A stretch of DNA of 5,515 nt, from the NCBI GenBank assembly GCA_019232725.1, contig JAFANK010000010.1, positions 1 to 5,515 on the forward strand. The letters run 5' to 3'. The stretch is from Vulcanimicrobiota bacterium (lineage in GTDB: Bacteria; Vulcanimicrobiota; Vulcanimicrobiia; Eremiobacterales; Eremiobacteraceae). The translations under genes and the position numbers were made by a program. A model generated the notes under the pieces. It saw nothing but the letters and a program-made list of their open reading frames with translations. It was not told where the DNA came from and made no database searches. The first letter of the stretch is position 1; each line of letters starts with the position of its first letter. Below, one piece after another: positions 1 to 5,515 of this stretch.

Positions 1-204
1 GTCTATCCCAAACCACAGGGCATCGAGCAAGCCGCGATTAAACCGGAGAGTGCGTGCTGGCATACTCAGCTCGGCGAATTCATCTTGCGCTACGAGGACG
101 TGCGGTTGTCATCATCGCCAGAAGCAGCACTCACGGCGTTTCTCTCGAGCACCTATGAGGTGAGCGCAGCGCTCGGTGGCTGGGATATGTCGCTACGGCG
201 ATGA
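1..204 (+). CDS. DUF5996-family protein, C-terminal part (5' end outside window)
   Basis: Frame 1 is open from the window edge to a TGA at 202-204 and gives the last 67 residues of a protein. The visible part carries the pattern I associate with the end of DUF5996 proteins: a YPxPxG start (residues 2-7), then LGEFILRYEDVR (24-35), then a helix with AALTAFLSSTYE (42-53), ending in LGGWD (58-62). DUF5996 has no established function that I know of. The stop overlaps the start of the next gene as ATGA (201-204), so the two are probably translated together and share a promoter upstream of the window. The family call rests on recalled motif resemblance in a short fragment. That it is a real coding end is supported by the open frame and the overlap. 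Confidence 0.72.
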   Translation, partial: VYPKPQGIEQAAIKPESACWHTQLGEFILRYEDVRLSSSPEAALTAFLSSTYEVSAALGGWDMSLRR

Positions 205-1724
205 GATCGGAGCCGACCAGCGCTGCGAGTCCGACGCGCACGCGCTCTCCTCTGTATGTGAACCTTTCAGCGTTCGTCGCTGACTTGCGCGCGAACGGCG
301 AGCTCCACGAGATCAGCGCGCCCGTCGATCCGATGCTCGAGATGAGCGAGATCGCCGATCGCTGCGTCAAGCACCCAAGCGGCGGCCCGGCGCTCTACTT
401 CACATCAGTGAAAGGCTCGGCGTTCCCGGTGCTCATGAACGCATTCGGCACGCGACAACGAATGGCGCGCGCCATGGGTGTCGAGGATCTGGACGATCTG
501 GGCACGCGGGTGCGGCGCTTGCTCGAACTTGCGCGACCGCCGAGCGGCCTCGCGGACAAACTTGGCGCCGTGCTGCGTCTCGGCGAGCTTGCAGCGCTTG
601 CGCCCAAGACCGTGCGCGACGCTCCCTGTCAAGAGATCGTGCAACGTGGCGCCGAGGTAGATCTTCGTGCATTACCCGTGCTCACGACTTGGCCAGGCGA
701 TGGCGGTCCCTTCATCACGCTGCCCATGGTGTTCACCAAAGACCCGGTGAGCGGTGCGCAAAACACGGGCATGTACCGCATGCAAGTGTACGACGAGCGC
801 ACGACCGGCATGCACTGGCAGCGACACAAGCACGGCCGCGAACATCAAGACGCAGCGGGGTCAGGCGCGCGCATGCCGGTGGCAGTGGCGCTCGGCGCCG
901 ATCCGGCAACGTTGTATGCCGCAAGCGCGCCCTTGCCCAGCGGCATCGATGAGATGCTGCTCGCGGGGTTCGTCCGGGGCAAAAGCGTGCCGATGGTGCG
1001 GTGCCTGACGGTCGACATCAATGTGCCGGCCGAAGCCGAGTTCGTGCTCGAGGGCTACGTGGACAACGCCGAGCTGCGGCGCGAGGGCCCGTTCGGCGAT
1101 CACACCGGTGTCTATTCGCTGGCCGACGACTATCCGGTCTTCCACGTCACGTGTCTCACCCGCAGGCGCGCGCCGATCTATTGGGCCACCGTGGTCGGGC
1201 GGCCACCGATGGAAGATTACTGGCTGGGCAAGGTGACGGAGCGCCTGTTCTTGCCGTTACTGCAGCAGATGATGCCCGAAGTCGTCGACTATAACTTCCC
1301 TGCCGAAGGGATCTTTCAGAATCTGGTCATCGTGTCGATCCGAAAGCGGTACCCGGGACATGCCAAAAAGGTCATGTACGGACTGTGGGGTCTCGGCCAC
1401 ATGATGATGCTCACCCGCAACATCTTGGTGGTTGACGCGGACATCGACGTGCACGATCTGCGCGTCGCCGCGTGGACGGCGCTGAACAACGTCGATGCCG
1501 GGCGAGATCTCGTGCTCGCACCTGGTCCCGTCGACGCCCTTGACCATGCGGCGCCCTTGCCGGCGCTGGGCACGAAGCTTGGCATCGACGCCACGCGTAA
1601 GACCGCAGAGGAAGGTTACGCGCGTGAGTGGCCCGAGCAGATCGTGATGAGCGATGAAGTCAAGCAGGCCGTCGCCAAGCGATGGCACGAATTCGGCCTT
1701 GACCCTGACCTGCTCACGCCGTGA
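201..1724 (+). CDS. mqnL: UbiD-family prFMN-dependent decarboxylase, probable menaquinone-pathway MqnL
   Basis: A full-length UbiD-family decarboxylase of 507 residues (E. coli UbiD is about 497). Aligned by eye with E. coli UbiD, N188 and E251 match the metal ligands N175 and E241. MYR (191-193) matches the prenyl-FMN-binding IYR. EGPFGDHTG (295-303) carries E295 and D300, the latter matching catalytic D290. Where E. coli has RWLSHRG, this protein has HWQRHKH (205-211), a form I associate with the SCO4490-type menaquinone branch. Together with the UbiA-like partner this favours decarboxylation of prenylated 1,4-dihydroxy-6-naphthoate in the futalosine pathway. ATG 201 overlaps the previous stop and has no clear Shine-Dalgarno, suggesting translational coupling. 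About 19 residues precede the first conserved segment (NLSAFVADLR), so GTG 258 is an alternative start. A UbiD acting on another aromatic acid is possible but less likely. Confidence 0.93.
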   Translation: MRSEPTSAASPTRTRSPLYVNLSAFVADLRANGELHEISAPVDPMLEMSEIADRCVKHPSGGPALYFTSVKGSAFPVLMNAFGTRQRMARAMGVEDLDDLGTRVRRLLELARPPSGLADKLGAVLRLGELAALAPKTVRDAPCQEIVQRGAEVDLRALPVLTTWPGDGGPFITLPMVFTKDPVSGAQNTGMYRMQVYDERTTGMHWQRHKHGREHQDAAGSGARMPVAVALGADPATLYAASAPLPSGIDEMLLAGFVRGKSVPMVRCLTVDINVPAEAEFVLEGYVDNAELRREGPFGDHTGVYSLADDYPVFHVTCLTRRRAPIYWATVVGRPPMEDYWLGKVTERLFLPLLQQMMPEVVDYNFPAEGIFQNLVIVSIRKRYPGHAKKVMYGLWGLGHMMMLTRNILVVDADIDVHDLRVAAWTALNNVDAGRDLVLAPGPVDALDHAAPLPALGTKLGIDATRKTAEEGYAREWPEQIVMSDEVKQAVAKRWHEFGLDPDLLTP

Positions 1725-2575
1725 AACCGTTGCGACTACTGCTCGAAGAACTCAAGATCGAACACACGCTGTTCGCGCTGCCGTTCGCGTACGTCGGCGC
1801 GCTGCTCGGCGCGCGAGCTTTGCCAACACTGCATCAAATCGTGTGGATCACGATCGCCGTGCTTGGCGCACGCACAGCGGCGATGGCGGCGAACCGCCTG
1901 CTCGATGCGCGCGTAGACGCGCGCAATCCGCGCACCGCGCGCCGCCATGTGGCGTCCGGCGCGTTGCCGCCACGGGCGATGCTGTGGGCCATTGTGGCGG
2001 GTTTGGCGCTTCTGACCATTGCAGCGTGGCAGCTCAACCCATTGTGTCTGGAATTATTGCCCATCGGCGCAGCCGCGGTGCTTGTCTATCCGCTGGTCAA
2101 GCGCTGGACCTGGGGCGTGCACTTCGTGCTTGGGGCGGTTGATGGGCTGGCTCCACTGGGTGCATGGATCGCTGTGACCGGACGCGTCGAGCCGGCCGCA
2201 CTCGTGCTGTTCGCCGCGGTGACGCTCTGGGTTGCGGGGTTCGACATCCTGTATGCGCTCATGGACCGTGACTTCGACCTGCGCGAAGGTGTTCGCTCGA
2301 TCCCGGCACGGTTCGGAATGAAAGCAGGCCGGTTGCTTCCAGCGCTTTTGCACGGACTGGTCATCGCAGCGCTTGCACTGTGCGGCGCCATGACGGGCGT
2401 CCATCCGCTCTACTGGTTGGGCGTGGTCATCGCCGCATTGTTGCTCGCGTACGAACGGTTGCTGATCGGGCGACAGCATGACGTCGTCGCGCTCAACGCG
2501 GCGGTGTTCAATGCGAACATGCTCTTCTCGGTCGTTTTCTTTCTCTGCACCGCAGCGTCGGTCGTCCTCGCTTGA
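1721..2575 (+). CDS. mqnP: UbiA-family polyprenyltransferase, probable MqnP
   Basis: An integral membrane prenyltransferase of 284 residues, the usual size for bacterial UbiA proteins. Both Asp-rich motifs that bind Mg-prenyl diphosphate are intact: N58-x3-D62-x3-D66 (NRLLDARVD) and D175/Y178 followed by D182-x3-D186 (YALMDRDFD). Further marks are IEHTLFALPFAYVGALL (13-29), ARTAAMAANR (50-59), the WQLNPLCL segment (103-110), YPLVKRWTW (123-131) and SIPARFG (193-199). Together these fit the UbiA-like group found beside UbiD in futalosine-pathway genomes rather than MenA or true UbiA. It probably transfers a polyprenyl chain to 1,4-dihydroxy-6-naphthoate. Hydrophobic stretches run through most of the chain, consistent with 8-9 membrane helices. 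The GTG start at 1721 overlaps the mqnL stop as GTGA and has no clear Shine-Dalgarno, so translation is probably coupled. The family is secure; the substrate is inferred. Confidence 0.93.
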   Translation: MKPLRLLLEELKIEHTLFALPFAYVGALLGARALPTLHQIVWITIAVLGARTAAMAANRLLDARVDARNPRTARRHVASGALPPRAMLWAIVAGLALLTIAAWQLNPLCLELLPIGAAAVLVYPLVKRWTWGVHFVLGAVDGLAPLGAWIAVTGRVEPAALVLFAAVTLWVAGFDILYALMDRDFDLREGVRSIPARFGMKAGRLLPALLHGLVIAALALCGAMTGVHPLYWLGVVIAALLLAYERLLIGRQHDVVALNAAVFNANMLFSVVFFLCTAASVVLA

Positions 2576-2580
2576 AAAGA

Positions 2581-2587
2581 TAAGGAG
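2581..2587 (+). promoter_or_regulatory. Ribosome binding site of the substrate-binding protein gene
   Basis: TAAGGAG lies 4 bases before ATG 2592 in the 16-base gap after mqnP. It is the strongest Shine-Dalgarno in the window. It fixes the start at 2592 rather than at upstream in-frame codons inside mqnP (as early as 2478) or at ATG 2619. The signal peptide begins directly after this start, which agrees. Confidence 0.85.
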
Positions 2588-2591
2588 TCCC

Positions 2592-3785
2592 ATGCCATCG
2601 CCTCGCACCGCCCAGCGCATGCTCGCAATCCTCGGACTGCTCGCGCTCTTGTTCATCGTTCCGCGCAGCGCCATTGGAGCGGGCGAAGAGTTCCCACCGT
2701 ATGCGAAGCAGGTCCAGATCGCGGTCGTCGCGCCGTTGTCGGGTCCGCTGCGGCAGATGGGCTGGGATCTGTCTGCGGGCGTGCAGGCCGCCATCGATGA
2801 CGCCAACCAGGCTCGCGGTCTGACCGACTTCGCGTGGTCGATGACGAGCTTCGATGATCAAGGCGATCCTGGCATCGCCGAGCAGCAAGCCCAGTTCGTG
2901 CTGGTGGACACGAAGAACGCGATCGTGATCGGTCATCTTGGCGGCCAGGAGACCTTCCTTGCACTGCACGTGTACCACGAAGCCGGCATTCCCATCATCA
3001 TTCCGACCGCGTCGCTCGGCGCGCTCACCCAACAAGGCTACAGTGATGTCTTCCGCGTCTGCGCTCCCGACACGATGGAGGGCGCGCTGGCCGCTCGGTA
3101 TGCAGAGCGTAACCTTAAACCGGCGAAAGTCGGGGTCATCTGGGAACAAAACGACTACGGTAACGACACCGCCACCTCGTTTTCCAATTATGCGGCGAGC
3201 GGGAGCAATGGGTTCAAGACGACCGACTACACGATCGACGTCGATCTCAAAGACCTCAAGGCGATGGTCGCCAAAATCGCAGCCGACCAGCCGGACCTGC
3301 TCTACGTGACCGGTCGCGGCGATCTGATGGCACAAGTCATCGAAGCGGTGCGCAAGGCTGGCGTGACCGCCCAGGTCATAGGCACGAGCACGTTTTACAG
3401 CGATTCGTTGCTCACCGACAAAGCCTTCAAGACGGCGGCGGACGGCATGATCGTCGGCACGTGCGTGCCTCCCGTGCAGTTCATCCCGAGCGCGCAGCAA
3501 TTCCAGACCCGGTTCCAGCAGAAGAATGGCCGGCTCTCGGCCTATGCGCTCTTCGGCTACGTGGCAGCGCAAATAGCGATCGATGCCGCGGTGCAAGGAC
3601 GCAGCGCAGACAAGAACAGTCTGATCCGGCAACTTGACGCAGGCGTGTTCCCGACGGTCATCGGACAGATCTCCTTCCGCGCTAACGGGGACCCGTCCGA
3701 GCCAAACCTCTACTTCTATAAAGTAGAATCGGGAACGTTCAAATACATCGGCTCAGCGCTGCCGAATCCGGCGGTCTTACGCTGA
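2592..3785 (+). CDS. ABC-type branched-chain amino acid (LivJ/LivK-like) substrate-binding protein, periplasmic
   Basis: A type I periplasmic binding protein of 397 residues in the Peripla_BP_6/LivJ-LivK group. Residues 1-30 form a Sec signal peptide: positive N-terminus with R5 and R9, hydrophobic core from 11 to 23, cleavage near SAIGA (26-30). There is no lipobox Cys, so the mature protein should be free in the periplasm. Family marks are IAVVAPLSGPL (43-53), DDQGDP (88-93), VIGHLGGQET (112-121), IIIPTAS (135-141), GYSDVFRV (149-156), the DYG hinge region near 188-190 and TVIGQISFRANGD (355-367). The two Cys that form the LivJ disulfide near DDxCDP and IGHLC are Gln90 and Gly117 here. The E. 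coli LivJ Glu that contacts the amino group falls in a GTST segment (264-267), so the ligand may not be a normal amino acid. No permease or ATPase gene is in the window. It probably shares the mqnLP transcript. Confidence 0.93.
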   Translation: MPSPRTAQRMLAILGLLALLFIVPRSAIGAGEEFPPYAKQVQIAVVAPLSGPLRQMGWDLSAGVQAAIDDANQARGLTDFAWSMTSFDDQGDPGIAEQQAQFVLVDTKNAIVIGHLGGQETFLALHVYHEAGIPIIIPTASLGALTQQGYSDVFRVCAPDTMEGALAARYAERNLKPAKVGVIWEQNDYGNDTATSFSNYAASGSNGFKTTDYTIDVDLKDLKAMVAKIAADQPDLLYVTGRGDLMAQVIEAVRKAGVTAQVIGTSTFYSDSLLTDKAFKTAADGMIVGTCVPPVQFIPSAQQFQTRFQQKNGRLSAYALFGYVAAQIAIDAAVQGRSADKNSLIRQLDAGVFPTVIGQISFRANGDPSEPNLYFYKVESGTFKYIGSALPNPAVLR

Positions 3786-3789
3786 CGGT

Positions 3790-4755
3790 TTAACCCTTTT
3801 TGGCGACGACCTTACGGAGCCCAGGCGCGCTACCCGCGTGGAAGCCGACGGTTTGCATTGATGCAGCGGTGACCAAACCTTTGACGTCGTCTTCCTTATA
3901 GTATTGACGGCAGCGGGCGAATTGCTGCATCGCGCCCTGCGTCGGCACGACATACGAACGGATCACTTCGGATTTGGCGTCGCCGTCATACAGCCGCTCG
4001 TCGAGTTGCAAGTTGCCGCCATCCACGAAGAGCGAGGCATCGGCGGCGACAAAGCGCCAGGTGCGGACGTCGCTCGGCTTCACCGATGCTTCATCGAGGA
4101 ATTCCGCAACCAGCATCGCACCGGGGACGAGCGCGCGGCCGATGCGTGTGAGCAGATCTTTCGCTGCGGTCGGGCTGAAATCCGAAAGCCCGGCGCAGGT
4201 GAGATACGCCGCATCGTACGCGTCCTCGAATGAGATGCTGAGCGCGTCGACCTGGCGATAATCCACAGCAAGACCCAAATTGCGCGACGTCTCGCGGGCA
4301 AGATTGACCGGGCCTGGGCCGATGTCTAAGCCGGTCATCTTGCAACCGCGCAAGGCGAGGGCGATCGCATGACGACCGTTGCCGGAACACACATCGAGCA
4401 CGCGTGCTTTGGGCCGGATGTTCAGCAGGCCGATCAGCTCATCGACCTCTTCACCGGTCTCCTTCATGCCGTACAGTTCTTGATAGTTCGCACGACGGAC
4501 AAAGCGCCCGGAAAACGCCTCATCGGCCCACGGGTAACTCGTGACGTCGACCCACGGTTTGGGCCGCTCTTTACGCCCGGTCGCCGCACGGATCAACTCT
4601 TCGAGCGCGCCGCCCGTGCTCGGAGGTGTTTGCGCGGGAGCAGCGACCTGCGCAGCGCCGTTGGGTGCTTGCGCGGTTGCGCCGTTCGCCGGCGGAGCTG
4701 CTGTTGCGCTTGGATTTGCTGTCTGCGGGCTGGGGGCGTTGCCCTCGGCGGCCAT
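3790..4755 (-). CDS. Class I SAM-dependent methyltransferase with disordered Ala/Pro-rich N-terminus
   Basis: The product has 321 residues from ATG 4755; ATG 4773 would add six. I prefer 4755 because AAGGGA sits 9 bases upstream, whereas 4773 has no ribosome binding site. Residues 2 to about 50 are low complexity (Ala, Pro, Asn, Gln, Thr, Gly) and probably disordered. A Rossmann methyltransferase domain follows. Motif I VLDVCSGNGRHA (119-130) carries the Gly-rich SAM loop. MTGLD (140-144) ends with the acidic residue expected to bind the ribose. VDALS (169-173) and AYDAAYLTCAGLSDF (179-193) are the later motifs. The C-terminal half has beta-rich segments (for example RLYDGDAKSEVIRSYVV, 254-270) but no recognisable target domain. 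The UbiE/MenG signature is absent, so methylation of demethylmenaquinone is not supported and the substrate is unknown. The gene converges on the binding-protein gene with 4 bases between stops and lies downstream of DUF92 on the same strand. Confidence 0.9.
   Translation of the reverse strand: MAAEGNAPSPQTANPSATAAPPANGATAQAPNGAAQVAAPAQTPPSTGGALEELIRAATGRKERPKPWVDVTSYPWADEAFSGRFVRRANYQELYGMKETGEEVDELIGLLNIRPKARVLDVCSGNGRHAIALALRGCKMTGLDIGPGPVNLARETSRNLGLAVDYRQVDALSISFEDAYDAAYLTCAGLSDFSPTAAKDLLTRIGRALVPGAMLVAEFLDEASVKPSDVRTWRFVAADASLFVDGGNLQLDERLYDGDAKSEVIRSYVVPTQGAMQQFARCRQYYKEDDVKGLVTAASMQTVGFHAGSAPGLRKVVAKKG
4606..4752 (-). other. Low-complexity Ala/Pro/Asn/Gln-rich N-terminal segment of the methyltransferase
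   Basis: This stretch encodes about 49 residues made almost wholly of A, P, N, Q, T, G and S, without charged patches or a hydrophobic core. It is therefore neither a signal peptide nor a membrane helix. A short unit is loosely repeated: ANGATAQA then PNGAAQVA. It is likely a flexible tail, as the folded methyltransferase domain begins after it. Confidence 0.7.
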
Positions 4756-4764
4756 GTTCGTGCT

Positions 4765-4770
4765 TCCCTT
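4765..4770 (-). promoter_or_regulatory. Probable ribosome binding site of the methyltransferase gene
   Basis: On the minus strand AAGGGA lies 9 bases before ATG 4755. It overlaps the first codons that would be used if ATG 4773 were the start. The upstream ATG has only CTCTTGTA before it, so this site decides the start call. Confidence 0.55.
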
Positions 4771-4789
4771 CATTACAAGAGCGTGTGGC

Positions 4790-4825
4790 AGGGCCGCCGA
4801 CGACTATCGCATCGGGTGCCCTTTA
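4790..4825 (-). repeat. Hairpin copy 1 of a paired intergenic element, in the methyltransferase leader
   Basis: On the plus strand AGGGCCGCC (4790-4798) can pair with the arm ending GGTGCCCT (4815-4822), leaving one bulged C and a G-T pair. TTTA follows the right arm. The left arm and the GCCCTTTA end are the same as in the hairpin at 4932-4960, in the same orientation. Read on the minus strand it would sit in the leader 35 to 70 bases before the methyltransferase start. The pairing is less perfect than in copy 2. Confidence 0.4.
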
Positions 4826-4931
4826 CAGGTGTCATCGGTCTCGTGCTAAGCCATACTGAGGCACTTGCACGCATTCCAGCAAAGGCCGCTCGCCCCAGTA
4901 CCGGATGGGTGTGACCCCGCTTACGTCATGT

Positions 4932-4960
4932 AGGGCCGCCACTTCACGTGGCGCCCTTTA
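4932..4960 (-). terminator. Stem-loop after the DUF92 stop: terminator-like hairpin or copy 2 of an intergenic repeat
   Basis: AGGGCCGCCAC (4932-4942) pairs with GTGGCGCCCT (4948-4957), giving a 10-bp GC-rich stem with one bulged C and a five-base loop, TTCAC. It begins 4 bases after the DUF92 stop codon read on the minus strand, which suits transcript end formation or 3' protection. On the minus strand no run of T follows it (the sequence after the stem is ACATGACG), so a classical intrinsic terminator is not supported. Its arms recur in the hairpin at 4790-4825, which suggests a repeated element instead. Confidence 0.45.
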
Positions 4961-4964
4961 TCTG

Positions 4965-5515
4965 TCAGTGCATCGCCATCGCGCTAAGATACCCTAGACA
5001 CGCGCCAGCGGCCGTCGCTGCGGCGTTGACGCCATCGTTGTCAAGCCACGCAACACCGCTCACGAGGGTGCCAGGCATTTCACAGCCGCGGTGACGGCGC
5101 GCATCTTGCACCCGGCCACACCCGGGGCAGCGCCATTGACCCTGCAGCGTCGCCCCGAGAACAGAATCGATGAGGCTGCCTGCCAATCCGGCTGCAGCGG
5201 TGACGCCAAGCCAAGCACCGATCGGCATGACCGCGCGCGCTGCCAAGCCCGCGATTCCGATAAGCATGCCGCCCACTGGTGCAGCGATCGTGCCCAGGAG
5301 CGTCACACCGCCGGACGTACCGGCTTCGACGCGTCGAAGGTCGGTGACACGTCGCGGTGCCGTTTGCGAAAATGCGCCGATCTCGGTGGACCATGTGTCA
5401 CCTGACGCAGCGGCAACGGCACAGATGGCGGCGGCGATCAACGGTCCAGCGCTGCGTGCATCGGCAGACGCGATGCCGCCAGCGATCGCACACAGCGTTG
5501 CGATGCCACCGTTTG
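4965..5515 (-). CDS. DUF92 family membrane protein, C-terminal part (5' end outside window)
   Basis: The minus-strand frame is open from the window edge to a TGA at 4967-4965, giving the last 182 residues. A TTG at 5441 is internal, not a start, because conserved sequence continues upstream of it. Family marks, numbered from the first full codon in the window, are NGG (1-3), SGDTWSTEIG (37-46), GTSGG (65-69), GSLIDSVLGATLQ (112-124) and WLDNDGVN (156-163). Hydrophobic stretches near 24-37, 70-92, 94-114 and 161-178 fit a multi-spanning membrane protein. C129, C132, H141 and C144 form a possible zinc-binding loop between the last two membrane parts. Members of DUF92 include the phytyl-phosphate kinase VTE6 of plants and cyanobacteria, which makes phytyl diphosphate. 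In this organism a role in prenyl phosphate metabolism is an inference. The missing N-terminal half cannot be judged. Confidence 0.88.
   Translation of the reverse strand, partial: NGGIATLCAIAGGIASADARSAGPLIAAAICAVAAASGDTWSTEIGAFSQTAPRRVTDLRRVEAGTSGGVTLLGTIAAPVGGMLIGIAGLAARAVMPIGAWLGVTAAAGLAGSLIDSVLGATLQGQWRCPGCGRVQDARRHRGCEMPGTLVSGVAWLDNDGVNAAATAAGACLGYLSAMAMH

Noticed and set aside
2478..2591. Earlier start for the binding-protein gene at 2478
   Set aside because: It would overlap mqnP by about 100 bases, put 38 Ser/Arg-rich residues before the signal peptide, and ignore the TAAGGAG site 4 bases before ATG 2592.
2054..2806. A 250-residue open frame on the minus strand
   Set aside because: It spans the opposite strand of the mqnP end and the next gene start, has no domain or ribosome binding site, and conflicts with two well-supported genes.
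2508..3632. A 374-residue open frame on the minus strand
   Set aside because: It lies wholly opposite the binding-protein gene, which has a clear signal peptide and family motifs. The minus product is rich in Arg, His and Asp with no recognisable domain, as expected of an antisense shadow in high-GC DNA.
3754..3784. Nested inverted repeat as an intrinsic terminator for either convergent gene
   Set aside because: Stems are only 4-5 bp with an asymmetric interior. The nearest T run on the plus strand (3797-3801) is about 12 bases away and lies in the other gene, and none follows on the minus strand.
3790..4755. Methyltransferase as MenG/UbiE completing menaquinone synthesis next to mqnLP
   Set aside because: The domain lacks the UbiE signatures (the ALPF-x-D-x-SFD type segment and the GLRN motif), has an unrelated C-terminal half, and lies on the opposite strand.
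4800..4885. Minus-strand promoter for the methyltransferase, such as TTAGCA then TGTAAA with a 16-base spacer
   Set aside because: Each box matches the sigma-70 consensus at only 4 of 6 positions, and several equally weak pairs exist in the same stretch, so no promoter can be called.
4369..4914. A 181-residue plus-strand open frame reaching into the 4756-4964 gap
   Set aside because: Most of it is antisense to the methyltransferase, including its core motifs. The part in the gap has low-complexity Arg-rich sequence and overlaps a hairpin, with no homology I recognise.

Overview
The window is a compact, gene-dense piece of a high-GC bacterial chromosome. It holds five protein-coding genes, two of them cut by the window edges, and no RNA gene, insertion sequence, CRISPR array or attachment site that I can see. 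The genes point to a menaquinone-making bacterium using the futalosine route. A free (non-lipoprotein) Sec-exported binding protein fits a diderm better than a Gram-positive. The lineage cannot be fixed from this sequence. A deep-branching, mostly uncultured phylum such as Eremiobacterota/Vulcanimicrobiota, or a Chloroflexota relative, is only a guess.

Left part, plus strand (1-3785): the end of a DUF5996-family gene runs by a 4-base ATGA overlap into a UbiD-family decarboxylase (probable mqnL). That gene runs by a 4-base GTGA overlap into a UbiA-family prenyltransferase (probable mqnP). After 16 bases with a strong ribosome binding site comes a LivJ/LivK-like substrate-binding protein. The spacing suggests one transcript whose promoter lies before the window. 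MqnP would attach the polyprenyl tail to 1,4-dihydroxy-6-naphthoate at the membrane. MqnL, with prenylated FMN, would remove the carboxyl group. The UbiX/MqnM-type flavin prenyltransferase that makes the cofactor is not in the window.

Right part, minus strand (3790-5515): a class I SAM-dependent methyltransferase with a disordered Ala/Pro-rich N-terminus converges on the binding-protein gene with only 4 bases between the stop codons. Upstream of it, on the same strand, is the C-terminal part of a DUF92 membrane protein. This family includes the plant and cyanobacterial phytyl-phosphate kinase VTE6, so a second isoprenoid-related gene lies close to mqnP.

The only real intergenic stretch (4756-4964, 209 bases) holds two related hairpins that share arm sequence and orientation. 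I found no convincing promoter there. Nothing in the window is clearly a new system. The leads most worth checking are the paired hairpins, the DUF5996 gene coupled to the menaquinone genes, the orphan binding protein that has lost the LivJ cysteines, and the DUF92/mqnP neighbourhood.
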